Below, in pieces: positions 8,728 through 17,819 of a DNA stretch of 53,064 nucleotides. The position numbers and the translations under genes were made by a program. The notes beneath the pieces were generated by a model. The model was not told the origin of the DNA and ran no database searches. It saw only the letters and a program-made list of their open reading frames with translations. The DNA lies in contig LOEW01000226.1 of assembly GCA_001516045.1 (NCBI GenBank), positions 1-53,064 of the forward strand. Direction: 5' to 3'. Every line of letters starts with the position of its first letter. The first letter of the stretch is position 1. This DNA comes from Desulfosporosinus sp. BRH_c37. Lineage in GTDB: Bacteria; Bacillota; Desulfitobacteriia; Desulfitobacteriales; Desulfitobacteriaceae.

Positions 8728-8871
8728 TTATTTTTTTAGTATTTCCTCCATCTCATCATCAATGTCCATTAGTACAGTTAGCCATTTCGCACGGTTACCA
8801 TTATTCTCTGCTAAATTTGTTAAGACTTTTTCGCGTTCTTTACGTAAGTGATCAATTCGGTTCATAATCAT
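8728..8871 (-). CDS. Small hypothetical protein (47 aa)
   Basis: Not recognised. A 47-residue, highly charged, probably helical protein: it starts MIMNRIDHLRKEREK and ends DIDDEMEEILKK. AAAGGAG lies upstream, with rather long spacing (12 nt) to the first ATG and 18 to the second. The acidic/basic heptad-like pattern and the ribosome site favour a real gene. It lies beyond the 5' end of rnpB on the same strand, downstream of three 22-bp tandem repeats. Confidence 0.55.
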   Translation of the reverse strand: MIMNRIDHLRKEREKVLTNLAENNGNRAKWLTVLMDIDDEMEEILKK

Positions 8872-8927
8872 AGTCTTATCGAGCTCCTTTCTAGTGTTTT
8901 AAATAAATCTAAAGATTAAAATTCTTC

Positions 8928-8987
8928 TATATAAGCTTTATAAAATTATTATATAAGCTTTATAAAATTATTATATAAGCTTTATAA
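8928..8987. repeat. 22-bp tandem repeat, about 2.7 copies
   Basis: The unit TATATAAGCTTTATAAAATTAT starts at 8928 and 8950, with a third partial copy at 8972. Each unit contains a near-palindrome centred on AAGCTT. The array lies 57 bp upstream of the 47-residue gene start, so it may be an operator array for that gene or for rnpB. It is also simply very AT-rich. Confidence 0.75.
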
Positions 8988-9119
8988 CTTCAGTGAAGAT
9001 AACCAATTATTCAGACTATTCCTTGAACATAATAGTACAATATCCAGCGACCCATGTCAAGTGGTAATATTTACTTTCACAAGCTATACTGGTGTTGTCT
9101 GCTGGCTATGACTCGAAAA

Positions 9120-9965
9120 TCATAACCAAGGCGAATGATTTTTAGAACTCACTCGAATCTCAATACCCTGAAGAGACTTTTCTGCAGATAGATATTGATA
9201 CATTGTATGAAGCATGGGGGCCTCACTAAGAAAATGCCCGAGGTCACCTAAGGCCATACCTCCTTCCAGAGCGTCCAGGGCGGCATGGTGGTCGACGTCA
9301 CCAGTAATGAGAAGATCGGCTCCTTTAAACAACGCTTTCTGCACAAAGCGTGCTCCGCTCCCATTTACGATGGCAACCTTTCGCACAAGCTTCTCTGGCG
9401 AACCCGCTAGGCGAACTCCACCCAAATCATAGGGCTGTGCATAGACTCCCGGCTGATATAAACAGCCTAAGAATTCCCTCCAGATATCCCCTAACTTTCT
9501 AGGATTAGGTAGATACCCACTTACCCCATACCCTCGCTTCTCTCCACTATTAAGAAGCGGTATGAGGTCATGCGCAGGCTCCTCCAATATTTTCATTTCC
9601 TTCAATTCGAGGACCTCACCAAGCGTTCGACTCGATGAAAATGTAGACTGGTCCAAATTCGTATGGGCCGTGTAATAGCCGATCTTGTGTTGCAAAAGTC
9701 GCAGTGGGATCTGAGCCGCGGCATTATCTGCTCTCAAATTTTTAAGAGGACGAAAAATTATGGGGTGATGCGCAACGATAAGCTGTGCACCATAAGCTTT
9801 CGCTTCTTCGACGACCTCCAAAGTTCCATCTAAAGTAATCAGGATACGCTCAATTGGGGTGGAGCCACTCCCGACGAGCAACCCGACATTGTCCCAATCC
9901 TCTGCCCAGGATTTGGGAGCTATCTTTTCTATGACCTGAGCAACCAATTCCGTTGTTACTGCCAT
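9120..9965 (-). CDS. Nif3-like dinuclear metal centre protein (YqfO family)
   Basis: Member of the Nif3/YqfO family: toroidal hexamers with a two-metal site, biological role still debated (GTP cyclohydrolase I type 2 is one annotation). Metal-ligand motifs are present: IVAHHPIIF, AHTNLDQS and the C-terminal LGHFLSE. At 281 residues this is the short form without the PII-like insert found in Bacillus YqfO. GGAGGG lies about 10 nt before the ATG. It overlaps the 3' end of trmK by 10 nt, so the pair is an operon, as in Bacillus. Confidence 0.9.
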   Translation of the reverse strand: MAVTTELVAQVIEKIAPKSWAEDWDNVGLLVGSGSTPIERILITLDGTLEVVEEAKAYGAQLIVAHHPIIFRPLKNLRADNAAAQIPLRLLQHKIGYYTAHTNLDQSTFSSSRTLGEVLELKEMKILEEPAHDLIPLLNSGEKRGYGVSGYLPNPRKLGDIWREFLGCLYQPGVYAQPYDLGGVRLAGSPEKLVRKVAIVNGSGARFVQKALFKGADLLITGDVDHHAALDALEGGMALGDLGHFLSEAPMLHTMYQYLSAEKSLQGIEIRVSSKNHSPWL

Positions 9966-10753
9966 ATTCGCAATCCCTCCACCAAAGCCAATTCCTCAGA
10001 TACTTCTCTGATTTTGGCAATAATCTCAGTGTTGTTCGACTTTTTCATTTGTTCCATTCGCCTTGCAAGCATGCTCTTGTATTCATTCATATATCGTGAC
10101 AAGAGGTCCGTTCGTTCATCCAAGATTAGCGGCCCAAAATGCCAAACCAGTTTTTGTACAAGGCTTTGAAACTCTGCAGCTAAGATACTCCCATTCTCAA
10201 GGAGGGGGTATAAACGTTGAATCCAACTGCGCTGAATCGTTTGAAGCTCGGCACCGTCCCAGCCATCGTCCTTAGAATATGCCATAACCACATAGATTCG
10301 ATCATCCTCTTCAACTAATCTTTCAGCCTTAAGCCGCCACCCGTCACCTAACATTGCCAATCGTACGGCGCTCTCTGCACCTTGGGGTTGCAGGATAAGA
10401 TCATGCACAGACTCTAAAACGTCCGGTCTAGCGGAGAGGATGTCTAGCATGGTTCTTCCACCCATCCCCGCAAGCGTTAAGACATTGACTTCCCCAGACT
10501 CGAGCGGCATTAAGCCATCCCCAAGCCGCACATCAATAACTGCTTCTAAATGCCGAGCTTTAACGGCAGTCAAGGCAGATTGATATGGACCTTCATGAAC
10601 GTCAATAGCGACTGCTTTTGATATTCGTTGAGTCTCATAAAGGGCTATGGGCAAATAAGCATGATCTGTCCCGATGTCTCCAAGATTTACACCATTTGGA
10701 ACATACGATGCGACCGTTTGCAGGCGAGGACCCATTGTAACTGACAAAGACAT
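9956..10753 (-). CDS. trmK: tRNA (adenine(22)-N1)-methyltransferase TrmK
   Basis: SAM-dependent methylation of A22 in tRNA. The Rossmann methyltransferase core is at the N-terminus: NLGDIGTDHAYLPIALYE (residues about 22-39) is the SAM loop, followed by AIDVHEGPY and VLTLAGMGG. The C-terminal part is a helical, coiled-coil-like region (RYMNEYKSMLARRMEQMKK). 265 residues is slightly long for the family. GAGGTG before the ATG. Paired with the nif3 gene as in Bacillus (trmK-yqfO), where this pair lies soon after sigA; here rpoD is about 3.5 kb upstream. Confidence 0.93.
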   Translation of the reverse strand: MSLSVTMGPRLQTVASYVPNGVNLGDIGTDHAYLPIALYETQRISKAVAIDVHEGPYQSALTAVKARHLEAVIDVRLGDGLMPLESGEVNVLTLAGMGGRTMLDILSARPDVLESVHDLILQPQGAESAVRLAMLGDGWRLKAERLVEEDDRIYVVMAYSKDDGWDGAELQTIQRSWIQRLYPLLENGSILAAEFQSLVQKLVWHFGPLILDERTDLLSRYMNEYKSMLARRMEQMKKSNNTEIIAKIREVSEELALVEGLRIWQ

Positions 10754-10882
10754 AGTTCACCTCATTAACACGAAATACATAATTATAACTATTATGTCCA
10801 GAAAACGAATTTAAGAGTGAACAAGTGACAGAATATAAAACGAAGTGTCACCTTGTGCAATAAGTGATCAGCGTAACTTCAA

Positions 10883-10969
10883 TTAGTCGGAGGATTCGTC
10901 AACAGACGGAAACATCCTTAATAATGAAGGAATCATGCCGATTAATAATAAAAGGATAATCAATTTCAT
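10883..10969 (-). CDS. Possible 28-residue hydrophobic peptide
   Basis: A short open frame encodes MKLIILLLLIGMIPSLLRMF followed by PSVDESSD. It has a good ribosome site (AAGGAG, 11 nt before the ATG), a single hydrophobic helix and an acidic tail, so it could be a small membrane peptide. No family recognised. It lies between the trmK start and a terminator, on the same strand. Confidence 0.4.
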   Translation of the reverse strand: MKLIILLLLIGMIPSLLRMFPSVDESSD

Positions 10970-11350
10970 TTTAAGTATAACTCCTTCTCCATTTTTTTAT
11001 GGGCGATTATAGTATTAATAGTAGTCTATACTTGTTGCCTTTCTATGTATTTTATATGAAGAATATCGTAAGCCTTATTATGGTAATAGCCTTTAACCCA
11101 CAGAATAGCACTTTTATTTCGTTTTGTAAATTATAATGAAACAAGGATGCTTATTACTTGTTTCTTATTTCATATTAGACAAAATTAACAAATACGATAC
11201 AGAATTCTCCTTTTCAATTTTGCAAAATCGAATTTGTCATTCCCATAACAATGCGACCTATAATCATGAACTTGCCGACATAAGATGACTCCCTTGAAGC
11301 AGTGAATGCGGTAAGTGATCCTTGTCGCATTAACCATGTTTCTGGATAAT
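10970..11350. other. Gap without recognisable gene
   Basis: AT-rich stretch upstream of the 28-residue frame. A reading frame at 11185-11397 runs through the terminator hairpin and has no ribosome site. I see no RNA element or repeat here. Confidence 0.5.
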
Positions 11351-11382
11351 AGTAAAGACCTCCGATTAGGGAGGTCTTTACT
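11351..11382 (-). terminator. Strong terminator hairpin after cell-wall-binding gene
   Basis: Perfect 13-bp stem AGTAAAGACCTCC / GGAGGTCTTTACT with a 6-nt loop, 12 nt beyond the stop of the leftward cell-wall-binding gene. T-rich bases follow on the minus strand. Confidence 0.85.
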
Positions 11383-11393
11383 ATTTAAATCTT

Positions 11394-13247
11394 TCAATTG
11401 CGAATGTTAAGATCATAGTGAACATAGTCTTCTATCTTGGGCTGTCTTATAAAAATTTTCAGTACAGGATCATATAAAAGTTCAGAACTATGAACATATG
11501 CGATTATTGTAACTGTTCCTTCTTTCAAACATTTAATAGTACAATACTGTCCATTAGTGTTTATTATGCTAACAGTATCAGTATTACTAGAAGACCATGT
11601 TAGGGTGCCATAAGCTGCAGCACAATAAAGACTATAAGTTTGACCTACCTTGTAGTTGGATTCGTCAGACCCAGTGGATTCATTTGTATTATCCGTATTT
11701 ACATTTGAATCATCCAAATTTACATTTATATCAGACATTGTTGGACCTGCAAGCACGAATTTATCATTTCTGAGTAAGACTTTTATATTAAGTGTATCCA
11801 TGAACTCAGTTTTGCTTACAGTTTGCCCAAAGTCATCCTCCAGAATATTATCATTTTGAATTTTATCCATCTGATCAATTGACCCGAAAATTATTGATCT
11901 ACCTTCTATAGTTTCCAATAAATCTGTATTGATATTATAACGAATTAGTTTATTTGTTTGATTGTCTGCATCTATTTTCGTCTGAAATAGAATATAATTA
12001 CCATCTGCTAAAATTCGATCTTTAGAGAAGGTATTATCTACAATTTCATCATTATCGAAAGTCCAATCCCACGCTGAAATAGCATTCTTTCCTTTAGAAA
12101 GGTGATTGGCAAAAGAAATTAATTCATCTGCGTCCGCAATTTTTCTTTCATACGCCTTTAAAAATTGCTGTTTTGTAGAAGCGATCACGCCTTTAAATAG
12201 CGATCCCTTTTCTTCACTTATTGGTGTAACAGTATCCCCTAAATCTTCAGACCCTTTTTGTTCAGTTACTGGTAAAACGGTATCGCCCATGTTTAAATTT
12301 TGTATCACTGTATCTGAAATTATCCCTGTTCCTCCAAATACATAAACATTACTTGCATTGTCCAATCTTTTTTGGTAATAGCTTTTTGTGTTAAGAGGAG
12401 AATCATTGTTAATTAAAATAATTGGTTCTGAAATTTTGGCACTATAAGCCGTACCAGTCAAAGCGTCAGCAAAGCCTTCTCCAGTTGCTACACAAATACT
12501 ATCTGATTTGAATTCATTATTAAATTTTTGATTTACTGCAATATTCCTCGCATATTTATCCCCACCAACAATCCTTTCTGGATTTGGTAATTGATTACAA
12601 ACATTATCACTAACAATATCCGAATAGCCAATTACGTAGGTTTTAGTAATGTTGTTCGATGATAAATATGATTTAACTGAATCAGGTACTGAGTCTCTAG
12701 ACACTAATATAATTGGTAATTGTTTCATTGATGCAATTGGTGCAACTGATAACGCATCTGGATAATCTTCACCTGTACAAACAAATACCGCCGAAGGAAT
12801 GGCTAACTGTTCAGCTACTTTGATTGCTGTATCGTATTTATCCTGACCGAAGATACGAGTAACAATTATTCCCATTGATTGTAGTTCAGAATCTATCGAA
12901 GAAGATATTACTCCAGTACCGCCAATAATAAATACATTCTTAACTTTCAAAGAAGTTAAAGTTTGTTTTGTTGTTGAAGGTAAGATATTGGAAGTGGTTA
13001 ATAAAATTGGAGCATTATATTTTTTAGCCAATGGGGCAGAGGCAAGCGCATCGGGATAATTTTCACCATAAGCAAGAATGGAATAATCTGACTGTGACCA
13101 TCCAGATTTAGCAATTTGTGATGCCGTTTCGTAACGATCATAACCTGCTAGCCTATTAGTTGTGGGAGATGTGTTAGCAAGGGTTGGTATAATGATTGTA
13201 AATATTAGGATAAAGGATAAGGATAAAGATAGTAGAATTTTTTTCAT
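11394..13247 (-). CDS. Secreted protein with three type 2 cell-wall-binding repeats and a C-terminal Ig-like domain
   Basis: Predicted surface protein, 617 residues. A signal peptide (MKKILLSLSLSFILIFTIII) precedes three cell-wall-binding repeat 2 units (PF04122 type), at roughly 25-115, 120-205 and 220-310. These are marked by RLAGYDRYETA, YPDALASAPLA, VFIIGGTGVIS, YPDALSVAPIA and VYVFGGTGIIS. Two 14-residue near-repeats, GDTVLPVTEQKGS and GDTVTPISEEKGS, follow. The C-terminus looks like a bacterial Ig-like (BIG2) fold (TLTWSSSNTDTVSI). In clostridial proteins these repeats anchor to anionic cell-wall polymers; the function of the rest is unknown. GGAGG 7 nt before the ATG at 13247 sets the start. 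It separates rpoD from trmK, unlike in Bacillus, so it is probably an insertion. Confidence 0.9.
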   Translation of the reverse strand: MKKILLSLSLSFILIFTIIIPTLANTSPTTNRLAGYDRYETASQIAKSGWSQSDYSILAYGENYPDALASAPLAKKYNAPILLTTSNILPSTTKQTLTSLKVKNVFIIGGTGVISSSIDSELQSMGIIVTRIFGQDKYDTAIKVAEQLAIPSAVFVCTGEDYPDALSVAPIASMKQLPIILVSRDSVPDSVKSYLSSNNITKTYVIGYSDIVSDNVCNQLPNPERIVGGDKYARNIAVNQKFNNEFKSDSICVATGEGFADALTGTAYSAKISEPIILINNDSPLNTKSYYQKRLDNASNVYVFGGTGIISDTVIQNLNMGDTVLPVTEQKGSEDLGDTVTPISEEKGSLFKGVIASTKQQFLKAYERKIADADELISFANHLSKGKNAISAWDWTFDNDEIVDNTFSKDRILADGNYILFQTKIDADNQTNKLIRYNINTDLLETIEGRSIIFGSIDQMDKIQNDNILEDDFGQTVSKTEFMDTLNIKVLLRNDKFVLAGPTMSDINVNLDDSNVNTDNTNESTGSDESNYKVGQTYSLYCAAAYGTLTWSSSNTDTVSIINTNGQYCTIKCLKEGTVTIIAYVHSSELLYDPVLKIFIRQPKIEDYVHYDLNIRN

Positions 13248-13617
13248 TATTTTACCTCCTCTTAGTGTTTCATATTCTATCATAAGTAATAGTATTTCTT
13301 TGTCGCAATTGCTTTTCTAAAATTATAAAATAGTCTAAATACTAAGGAAATTCTTCAATATGTGATTAATTAGGCACTTTTTGTAGTTAATGCAGACTTT
13401 ATTACTGTATACGATCAAAAACTTTTTAAGCCTTTTGCTGCTACCCTGTCAGGAACGTATGAAAGGAGTTATCAACGCCTATGAGCTATTCAGAACAATC
13501 TTCACAGACAAAATTCCACTACCATACTTAAACTTCCTTAGAAGGCTATTCTGATGCTTGTGGATGTAAGTCATGGCGTTAGGTGCTTCCCCTAAAGGAC
13601 AACTACATTAACAATAA
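13248..13617. other. Gap between cell-wall-binding gene and tRNA terminator
   Basis: AT-rich upstream region of the cell-wall-binding gene. Its promoter presumably lies here, but I could not assign it. Around 13440-13560 short fragments look coding on the plus strand, but no family could be recognised. Confidence 0.4.
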
Positions 13618-13652
13618 AAAATACTCACCCTTTTATAGAGGTTGAGTATTTT
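13618..13652 (-). terminator. Terminator of the rpoD-tRNA transcription unit
   Basis: AAAATACTCA pairs with TGAGTATTTT around a 15-nt loop; on the minus strand it is followed by a T-run. It lies 27 nt after tRNA-Val. No terminator is evident between rpoD and the tRNAs, so dnaG, rpoD and three tRNAs may share a transcript. Confidence 0.8.
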
Positions 13653-13678
13653 ACGTACAACTAAAATATATCTTGATT

Positions 13679-13753
13679 TGGTGGGCGATACTGGTCTCGA
13701 ACCAGTGGCCTCATCCGTGTGAAGGATGCGCTCTACCGCTGAGCTAATCGCCC
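13679..13753 (-). tRNA. tRNA-Val (CAC)
   Basis: Cloverleaf on the minus strand: acceptor GGGCGAT / ATCGCCC, D-arm GCTCAGCGGTAGAGC, anticodon loop TTCACAC giving anticodon CAC, T-arm ACTGG-TTCGAGA-CCAGT, encoded CCA end. Confidence 0.95.
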
Positions 13754-13758
13754 CAGCT

Positions 13759-13915
13759 TCGATGCACGAGGCTCAATGCTCGATGCACGAAATGAATAAA
13801 ATACTATTTAAAGTTGTACGTGTGGTAACTATCGATTTCAATGTAATCCACCGTTCCAACTTCTGAATCTCTTCCACCGTTTCGAACTTCGAATGTCGAA
13901 CCTCGAACTTCGAAA
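13759..13915. repeat. Spacer with short TTCGA-type reiterations
   Basis: The tRNA-Val to tRNA-Met spacer consists of degenerate short repeats (TTCGAACTTCGAATGTCGAA, CTCGAACTTCGAA, GATGCACGAGGCTCAATGCT). The same type recurs at 14176-14212 (CGAGCCTCGAGCTTCGAAC) and 38580-38622. Confidence 0.6.
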
Positions 13916-13990
13916 TGGTGGGCCCACTTGGATTCGAACCAAGGACCAACCCGTTATGAGCGGGGGGCTCTACCGCTGAGCTATGGGCCC
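13916..13990 (-). tRNA. tRNA with CAT anticodon (Met or Ile2)
   Basis: Cloverleaf on the minus strand: acceptor GGGCCCA / TGGGCCC, D-arm GCTCAGCGGTAGAGC, anticodon loop CTCATAA with anticodon CAT, T-arm CTTGG-TTCGAAT-CCAAG, encoded CCA. It is not an initiator (no initiator-type acceptor mismatch). Elongator Met and lysidine-modified Ile2 cannot be separated by eye. Confidence 0.9.
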
Positions 13991-13999
13991 GGATTAAAA

Positions 14000-14074
14000 T
14001 GGCTCCCCGAGTAGGACTCGAACCTACAACCTACCGGTTAACAGCCGGTTGCTCCACCATTGAGCTATCGAGGA
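14000..14074 (-). tRNA. tRNA-Asn (GTT)
   Basis: Cloverleaf on the minus strand: acceptor TCCTCGA / TCGGGGA (one G-U), anticodon loop CTGTTAA with anticodon GTT, T-arm GTAGG-TTCGAGT-CCTAC, discriminator G and encoded CCA. Confidence 0.95.
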
Positions 14075-14220
14075 ATGTCCTTTGCACGGGTTATTATACG
14101 CAATTCAGACCCTTTAGTCAAGCCTTTATATAAAAATTATTCTTATTAAATACCCTGAGCGGACTTCGGTAACTTCTTTCGAGCCTCGAGCTTCGAACAT
14201 CGAACTTCGCATTTAGGTGC

Positions 14221-15354
14221 TTATTCCAAGTAATCCTTAAGCTTTTTACTACGGCTTGGATGGCGTAATTTTCGTAATGCCTTAGCCTCAATCTGCCGAA
14301 TTCGTTCTCGAGTAACTCCGAATTCTTGTCCGACTTCTTCCAATGTTCGTGTGCGACCATCATCCAGTCCAAAGCGCAACCTAAGCACTTTCTCTTCACG
14401 TGGAGTTAATGTCTCCAGAACCTCTTCCAATTGCTCTTTTAAGAGGATAAACGAAGCGGCCTCCGCCGGAGCCGGAGCATCCTCGTCCGGGATAAAATCT
14501 CCCAAATGGGAGTCTTCCTCTTCCCCGATGGGCGTCTCTAGTGAGACCGGCTCTTGGGCAATCTTCATGATTTCACGTACACGTTCTACCGGAATATCCA
14601 TTACTTTGGCGATCTCTTCCGGCGCTGGTTCCCTCCCCAATTCCTGCAAGAGTTGCCGTGAAACGCGGATCAACTTGTTAATCGTTTCTACCATATGCAC
14701 TGGAATCCGGATCGTTCGAGCCTGATCAGCAATGGCACGGGTAATGGCTTGACGGATCCACCATGTGGCATAGGTGCTAAACTTAAAGCCTTTGATATAA
14801 TCAAATTTTTCTACTGCCTTAATCAGCCCAAGATTGCCTTCCTGAATCAGATCAAGGAAAAGCATACCCCTTCCAACATAACGTTTCGCAATACTAACTA
14901 CGAGTCGCAAATTGGCTTCAGCTAGTCGGCGCTTAGCTTCTTCATCGCCATCCTCCATACGTTTCGCCAATTGTATTTCTTCCTCGGCCGAAAGCAGAGG
15001 AACTCGTCCAATTTCTTTCAGATACATTCGGACCGGATCATCTATTCCCACGCCTTCAGGAACGGATAAATCCACTTCCACTTCCGCCTCTTCCTCTACA
15101 TCGTCATCCGAATCCTCTGGAATTTCCTCCTCGTCTTCCTTGGCCTTTTTTAGAACCTCAAGATCAATATCTCCTGGCTCTGGTACTACATCTATTCCCA
15201 TACGGCCAAATTGTTGGTAGACATCGTCAATTTGATCCGCGGAAAGATCAATCCCTTGGAGAGCATCCATAATCTCTCGGTAGGTTATGGATCCTTTCTT
15301 TTTGCCTTTCTGAATGAGGGCTTGGACGCTGTCCATTTTTTGCTGTTCGTTCAT
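14221..15354 (-). CDS. rpoD: RNA polymerase primary sigma factor (RpoD/SigA)
   Basis: Housekeeping sigma-70 factor, 377 residues from this start. Region 1.1 is at the N-terminus and is followed by an acidic linker. Region 1.2 is [11 protein letters not shown], region 2 includes [13 protein letters not shown] and the -10-binding [13 protein letters not shown], and region 4.2 is [20 protein letters not shown] prefer the ATG at 15354, which has AAGGTGG seven bases upstream. A GTG at 15414 is also possible and would overlap the dnaG stop by 11 nt. It lies directly downstream of dnaG, the classical macromolecular-synthesis pairing, and upstream of three tRNAs with no visible terminator between. 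Confidence 0.97.
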   Translation of the reverse strand: MNEQQKMDSVQALIQKGKKKGSITYREIMDALQGIDLSADQIDDVYQQFGRMGIDVVPEPGDIDLEVLKKAKEDEEEIPEDSDDDVEEEAEVEVDLSVPEGVGIDDPVRMYLKEIGRVPLLSAEEEIQLAKRMEDGDEEAKRRLAEANLRLVVSIAKRYVGRGMLFLDLIQEGNLGLIKAVEKFDYIKGFKFSTYATWWIRQAITRAIADQARTIRIPVHMVETINKLIRVSRQLLQELGREPAPEEIAKVMDIPVERVREIMKIAQEPVSLETPIGEEEDSHLGDFIPDEDAPAPAEAASFILLKEQLEEVLETLTPREEKVLRLRFGLDDGRTRTLEEVGQEFGVTRERIRQIEAKALRKLRHPSRSKKLKDYLE

Positions 15355-15403
15355 CTGTCCCCCACCTTCCCTCAGATCATTCTTTTGAGAGTCTTGAACC
15401 TTA

Positions 15404-17284
15404 CTATTCGCCACGTTTTAACCGCTCTCCTATCTCTTTCAACAGAGCCATGGCCCCTGCCATGTCACCGGATTTTTCTAAAGTTGCCATGCGCACTTGG
15501 AGATCTTCAACTCTTTCCTCAGCTTGAGTAGAAAGAATTCCCTTGATGCAATCGTTTAAAAGTCGCTCAGTTTGAGATATATCTAACTCTTCCAGGAGTA
15601 AGCTTGCCAATCGGCTTTGAACTGTTTCGTCACAATGCGCCGGCAATACGCCATCCTGTTTGAGATAATTAAAAATTTGTTGATGGACAGGGACTTTCCA
15701 AAAAAATTCTCCAAGCATTGTCTTAATTTTAGGCAAATGTGAAATATCTTCTAAAAGTATGCGCAAAAGTAAGCGCTCAGCTTGATAAACCCCTAAATAG
15801 ACGGTTGGAAGAGGAGGTCCGCTATTATCCTTACATATTATGGCATCAGTAATATTATCTCTATTTTTTATAGAACTAACCTGTTTTTGTTGAGAATATT
15901 CCTGTACACGCTCTTTTTTAGGTTTTTTAGGTTCCTGGCTTGCAATCTCGCGTTGTACCGCCTCTAAAGTAAGGCCGAGTTCTAAGCTCAAAAAGCGTTC
16001 ATACCCTTCCCTTTCAACCGGACTTGTAACTTTCAAAATGTCCCTTGCAAGTTTAATCACCAGTTCTGCCTTTTCTGGAATGTTCTGTGGTGGCTTTTCA
16101 CGAACTAATGTCCGATATTTAAACTCCACAAAGGTCAAAACCTTGCTCAGGGCTTTTTTAAACTCCTCCACGCCAAAACTTTTCAAGAACTCATCCGGAT
16201 CCTTTGCTCCATTTAAAGTTAAAACATCGACCCGAATCCCAGCGTCGCGGAGAATTTCTCCCCCTCGAAATGCTGCTTGAATTCCCGCCCCGTCCGAATC
16301 ATAAAGAAGGACAACACGTACAGTATACCGTCTCAAAAGCTTTGCCTGATCCTTTGTTAAAGCTGTCCCCAAGGACGCTACCGCATTCGGAAACCCGGCA
16401 TTTTGTAGTGCAATGACATCCATATAACCCTCAACCAAGAGCGCATATCCTTCTTCACGAATACCTTGATGGGCACGATGCATTCCATAAAGATGATGCC
16501 CCTTATTAAAGAAAGCACTCTCCGGAGAATTCAGATACTTAGGAATTGAATCATCCAGCACTCGGCCACCAAAGGCAATTGGATGTTTTCGCCGGTCGAG
16601 TATGCTAAAAAGGACGCGGTTACGAAAACGATCATAATATTGTAGTCCGTCTTTAGTTAGCGTTTCCTTTTCAACGGCTAGGCCTGCCTCGGCTAATTCA
16701 TGCGGCCGTACGCCCCGTTCTTGCATATAGTCCAATAATCCATCCCAGCGCTCCGGAGCATAACCTAAACGAAAACTTTTCATAGTATCAAGGTCAACCC
16801 CGCGCTTAGCAAAGTATACTCGTCCGGGTTCTCCTTCAGGCAATCTCAATAGAAGGTCATGAAAGTAGCTGGCAGCCCATTCGTGAATTTCTTCAAAACG
16901 TCGGCGAAGCCGGTTTTCTTCCCGTTCACGGGGAGATTGTTCCTTCTCAGGAAGAGACACGCCATATCGGCGCGCCAAATTGTGAACGCTCTCAACAAAA
17001 GACCAATTTTCCTTCTTCATGACAAAAGAAAAGATGTTCCCTCCAACATTACATCCGAAACAATAAAACATTTGTTTTTCAGGGGTCACAGTAAAACTAG
17101 GCGTCTTTTCCGAATGGAAAGGACACAGTCCCCAATAATTTTTCCCCTTACGCAGCAAGCTGACGTATTCGGAAATAACTTCAACGATGTCCGTGCGCAA
17201 ACGCACTTCCTCGATAGTCTCTTCCGGGATTAATTCGTCATAAATTCTATTTTCCACGCTCTTACGCCCTTCGGGGTTTCCCAC
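15404..17284 (-). CDS. dnaG: DNA primase DnaG
   Basis: Makes RNA primers at the replication fork and interacts with the replicative helicase. The N-terminal CHC2 zinc finger has C54, H57, C75 and C78. The TOPRIM catalytic domain has [10 protein letters not shown] and [11 protein letters not shown]. The C-terminal helicase-interacting domain covers about the last 150 residues. 626 residues, normal length. The start is uncertain: GTG at 17284 lacks a clear ribosome site, and a GTG 27 nt downstream (17257) has AAGGGCG before it. The stop overlaps the alternative GTG of rpoD, so translation may be coupled. Confidence 0.97.
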   Translation of the reverse strand: MGNPEGRKSVENRIYDELIPEETIEEVRLRTDIVEVISEYVSLLRKGKNYWGLCPFHSEKTPSFTVTPEKQMFYCFGCNVGGNIFSFVMKKENWSFVESVHNLARRYGVSLPEKEQSPREREENRLRRRFEEIHEWAASYFHDLLLRLPEGEPGRVYFAKRGVDLDTMKSFRLGYAPERWDGLLDYMQERGVRPHELAEAGLAVEKETLTKDGLQYYDRFRNRVLFSILDRRKHPIAFGGRVLDDSIPKYLNSPESAFFNKGHHLYGMHRAHQGIREEGYALLVEGYMDVIALQNAGFPNAVASLGTALTKDQAKLLRRYTVRVVLLYDSDGAGIQAAFRGGEILRDAGIRVDVLTLNGAKDPDEFLKSFGVEEFKKALSKVLTFVEFKYRTLVREKPPQNIPEKAELVIKLARDILKVTSPVEREGYERFLSLELGLTLEAVQREIASQEPKKPKKERVQEYSQQKQVSSIKNRDNITDAIICKDNSGPPLPTVYLGVYQAERLLLRILLEDISHLPKIKTMLGEFFWKVPVHQQIFNYLKQDGVLPAHCDETVQSRLASLLLEELDISQTERLLNDCIKGILSTQAEERVEDLQVRMATLEKSGDMAGAMALLKEIGERLKRGE

Positions 17285-17487
17285 ATTTAATTTGGTTTGT
17301 CAACCCTTCACTTATACAATTCTTCGCCGAAAATTCACGGAATCCTCTTTTTTAGTCTTCCTATCCGGAATTACTTTTAGAAAGAATTCAAATACTCTTC
17401 TAAACACTATTTTATTCTCCTTTTTAGGTGATAATACCTCCTTTCTTCGACATTTATTTATAATACAACAATACTTCACACCCAAAA

Positions 17488-17692
17488 GAAACTTGGCTAG
17501 CACCAAGCGCTGGCCATGACGATAAGCGGACGAGCTTATCGCCACACTGCAACTCATTACGCATACTCCTGCAGTGTGGATTAGGCCGAGTGTCCCTGTA
17601 GCCCACGAAAACACTGTTTTCGCACGGATTAACCTTCTTGCAGACACTGTCTTCGCACGGATTAACCTTCTTGCAGGATGGCGAGAAGGGAC
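17488..17692. repeat. Composite hairpin repeat upstream of dnaG
   Basis: Modules in order: GATAAGC/GCTTATC (17521-17540); CCACACTGCA / TGCAGTGTGG (17542-17579); CGAAAAC-ACT-GTTTTCG (17606-17622); truncated AGAC-ACT-GTCT (17643-17653); CCTTCT / AGAAGG (17666-17689). The stretch 17531-17690 matches 52065-52193 in the same orientation. The copy here has an extra 33-nt internal duplication. The whole dnaG-GerMN gap (about 530 bp) otherwise holds no gene. Confidence 0.85.
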
Positions 17693-17819
17693 TCTTCCTT
17701 TTCTTTAAACCCTTTCCCCTACTTGGAAATCATGTTAATATATAAACAAAATCCGCATCACGCTGAAATGAAGCAGATTGTACAAATTCATAGAAAGTAA
17801 AGAGGAAGGTGGATATATT

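Noticed and set aside
11185..11397. 70-codon frame upstream of the 28-residue peptide
   Set aside because: It contains the terminator hairpin of the neighbouring gene and lacks a ribosome site.
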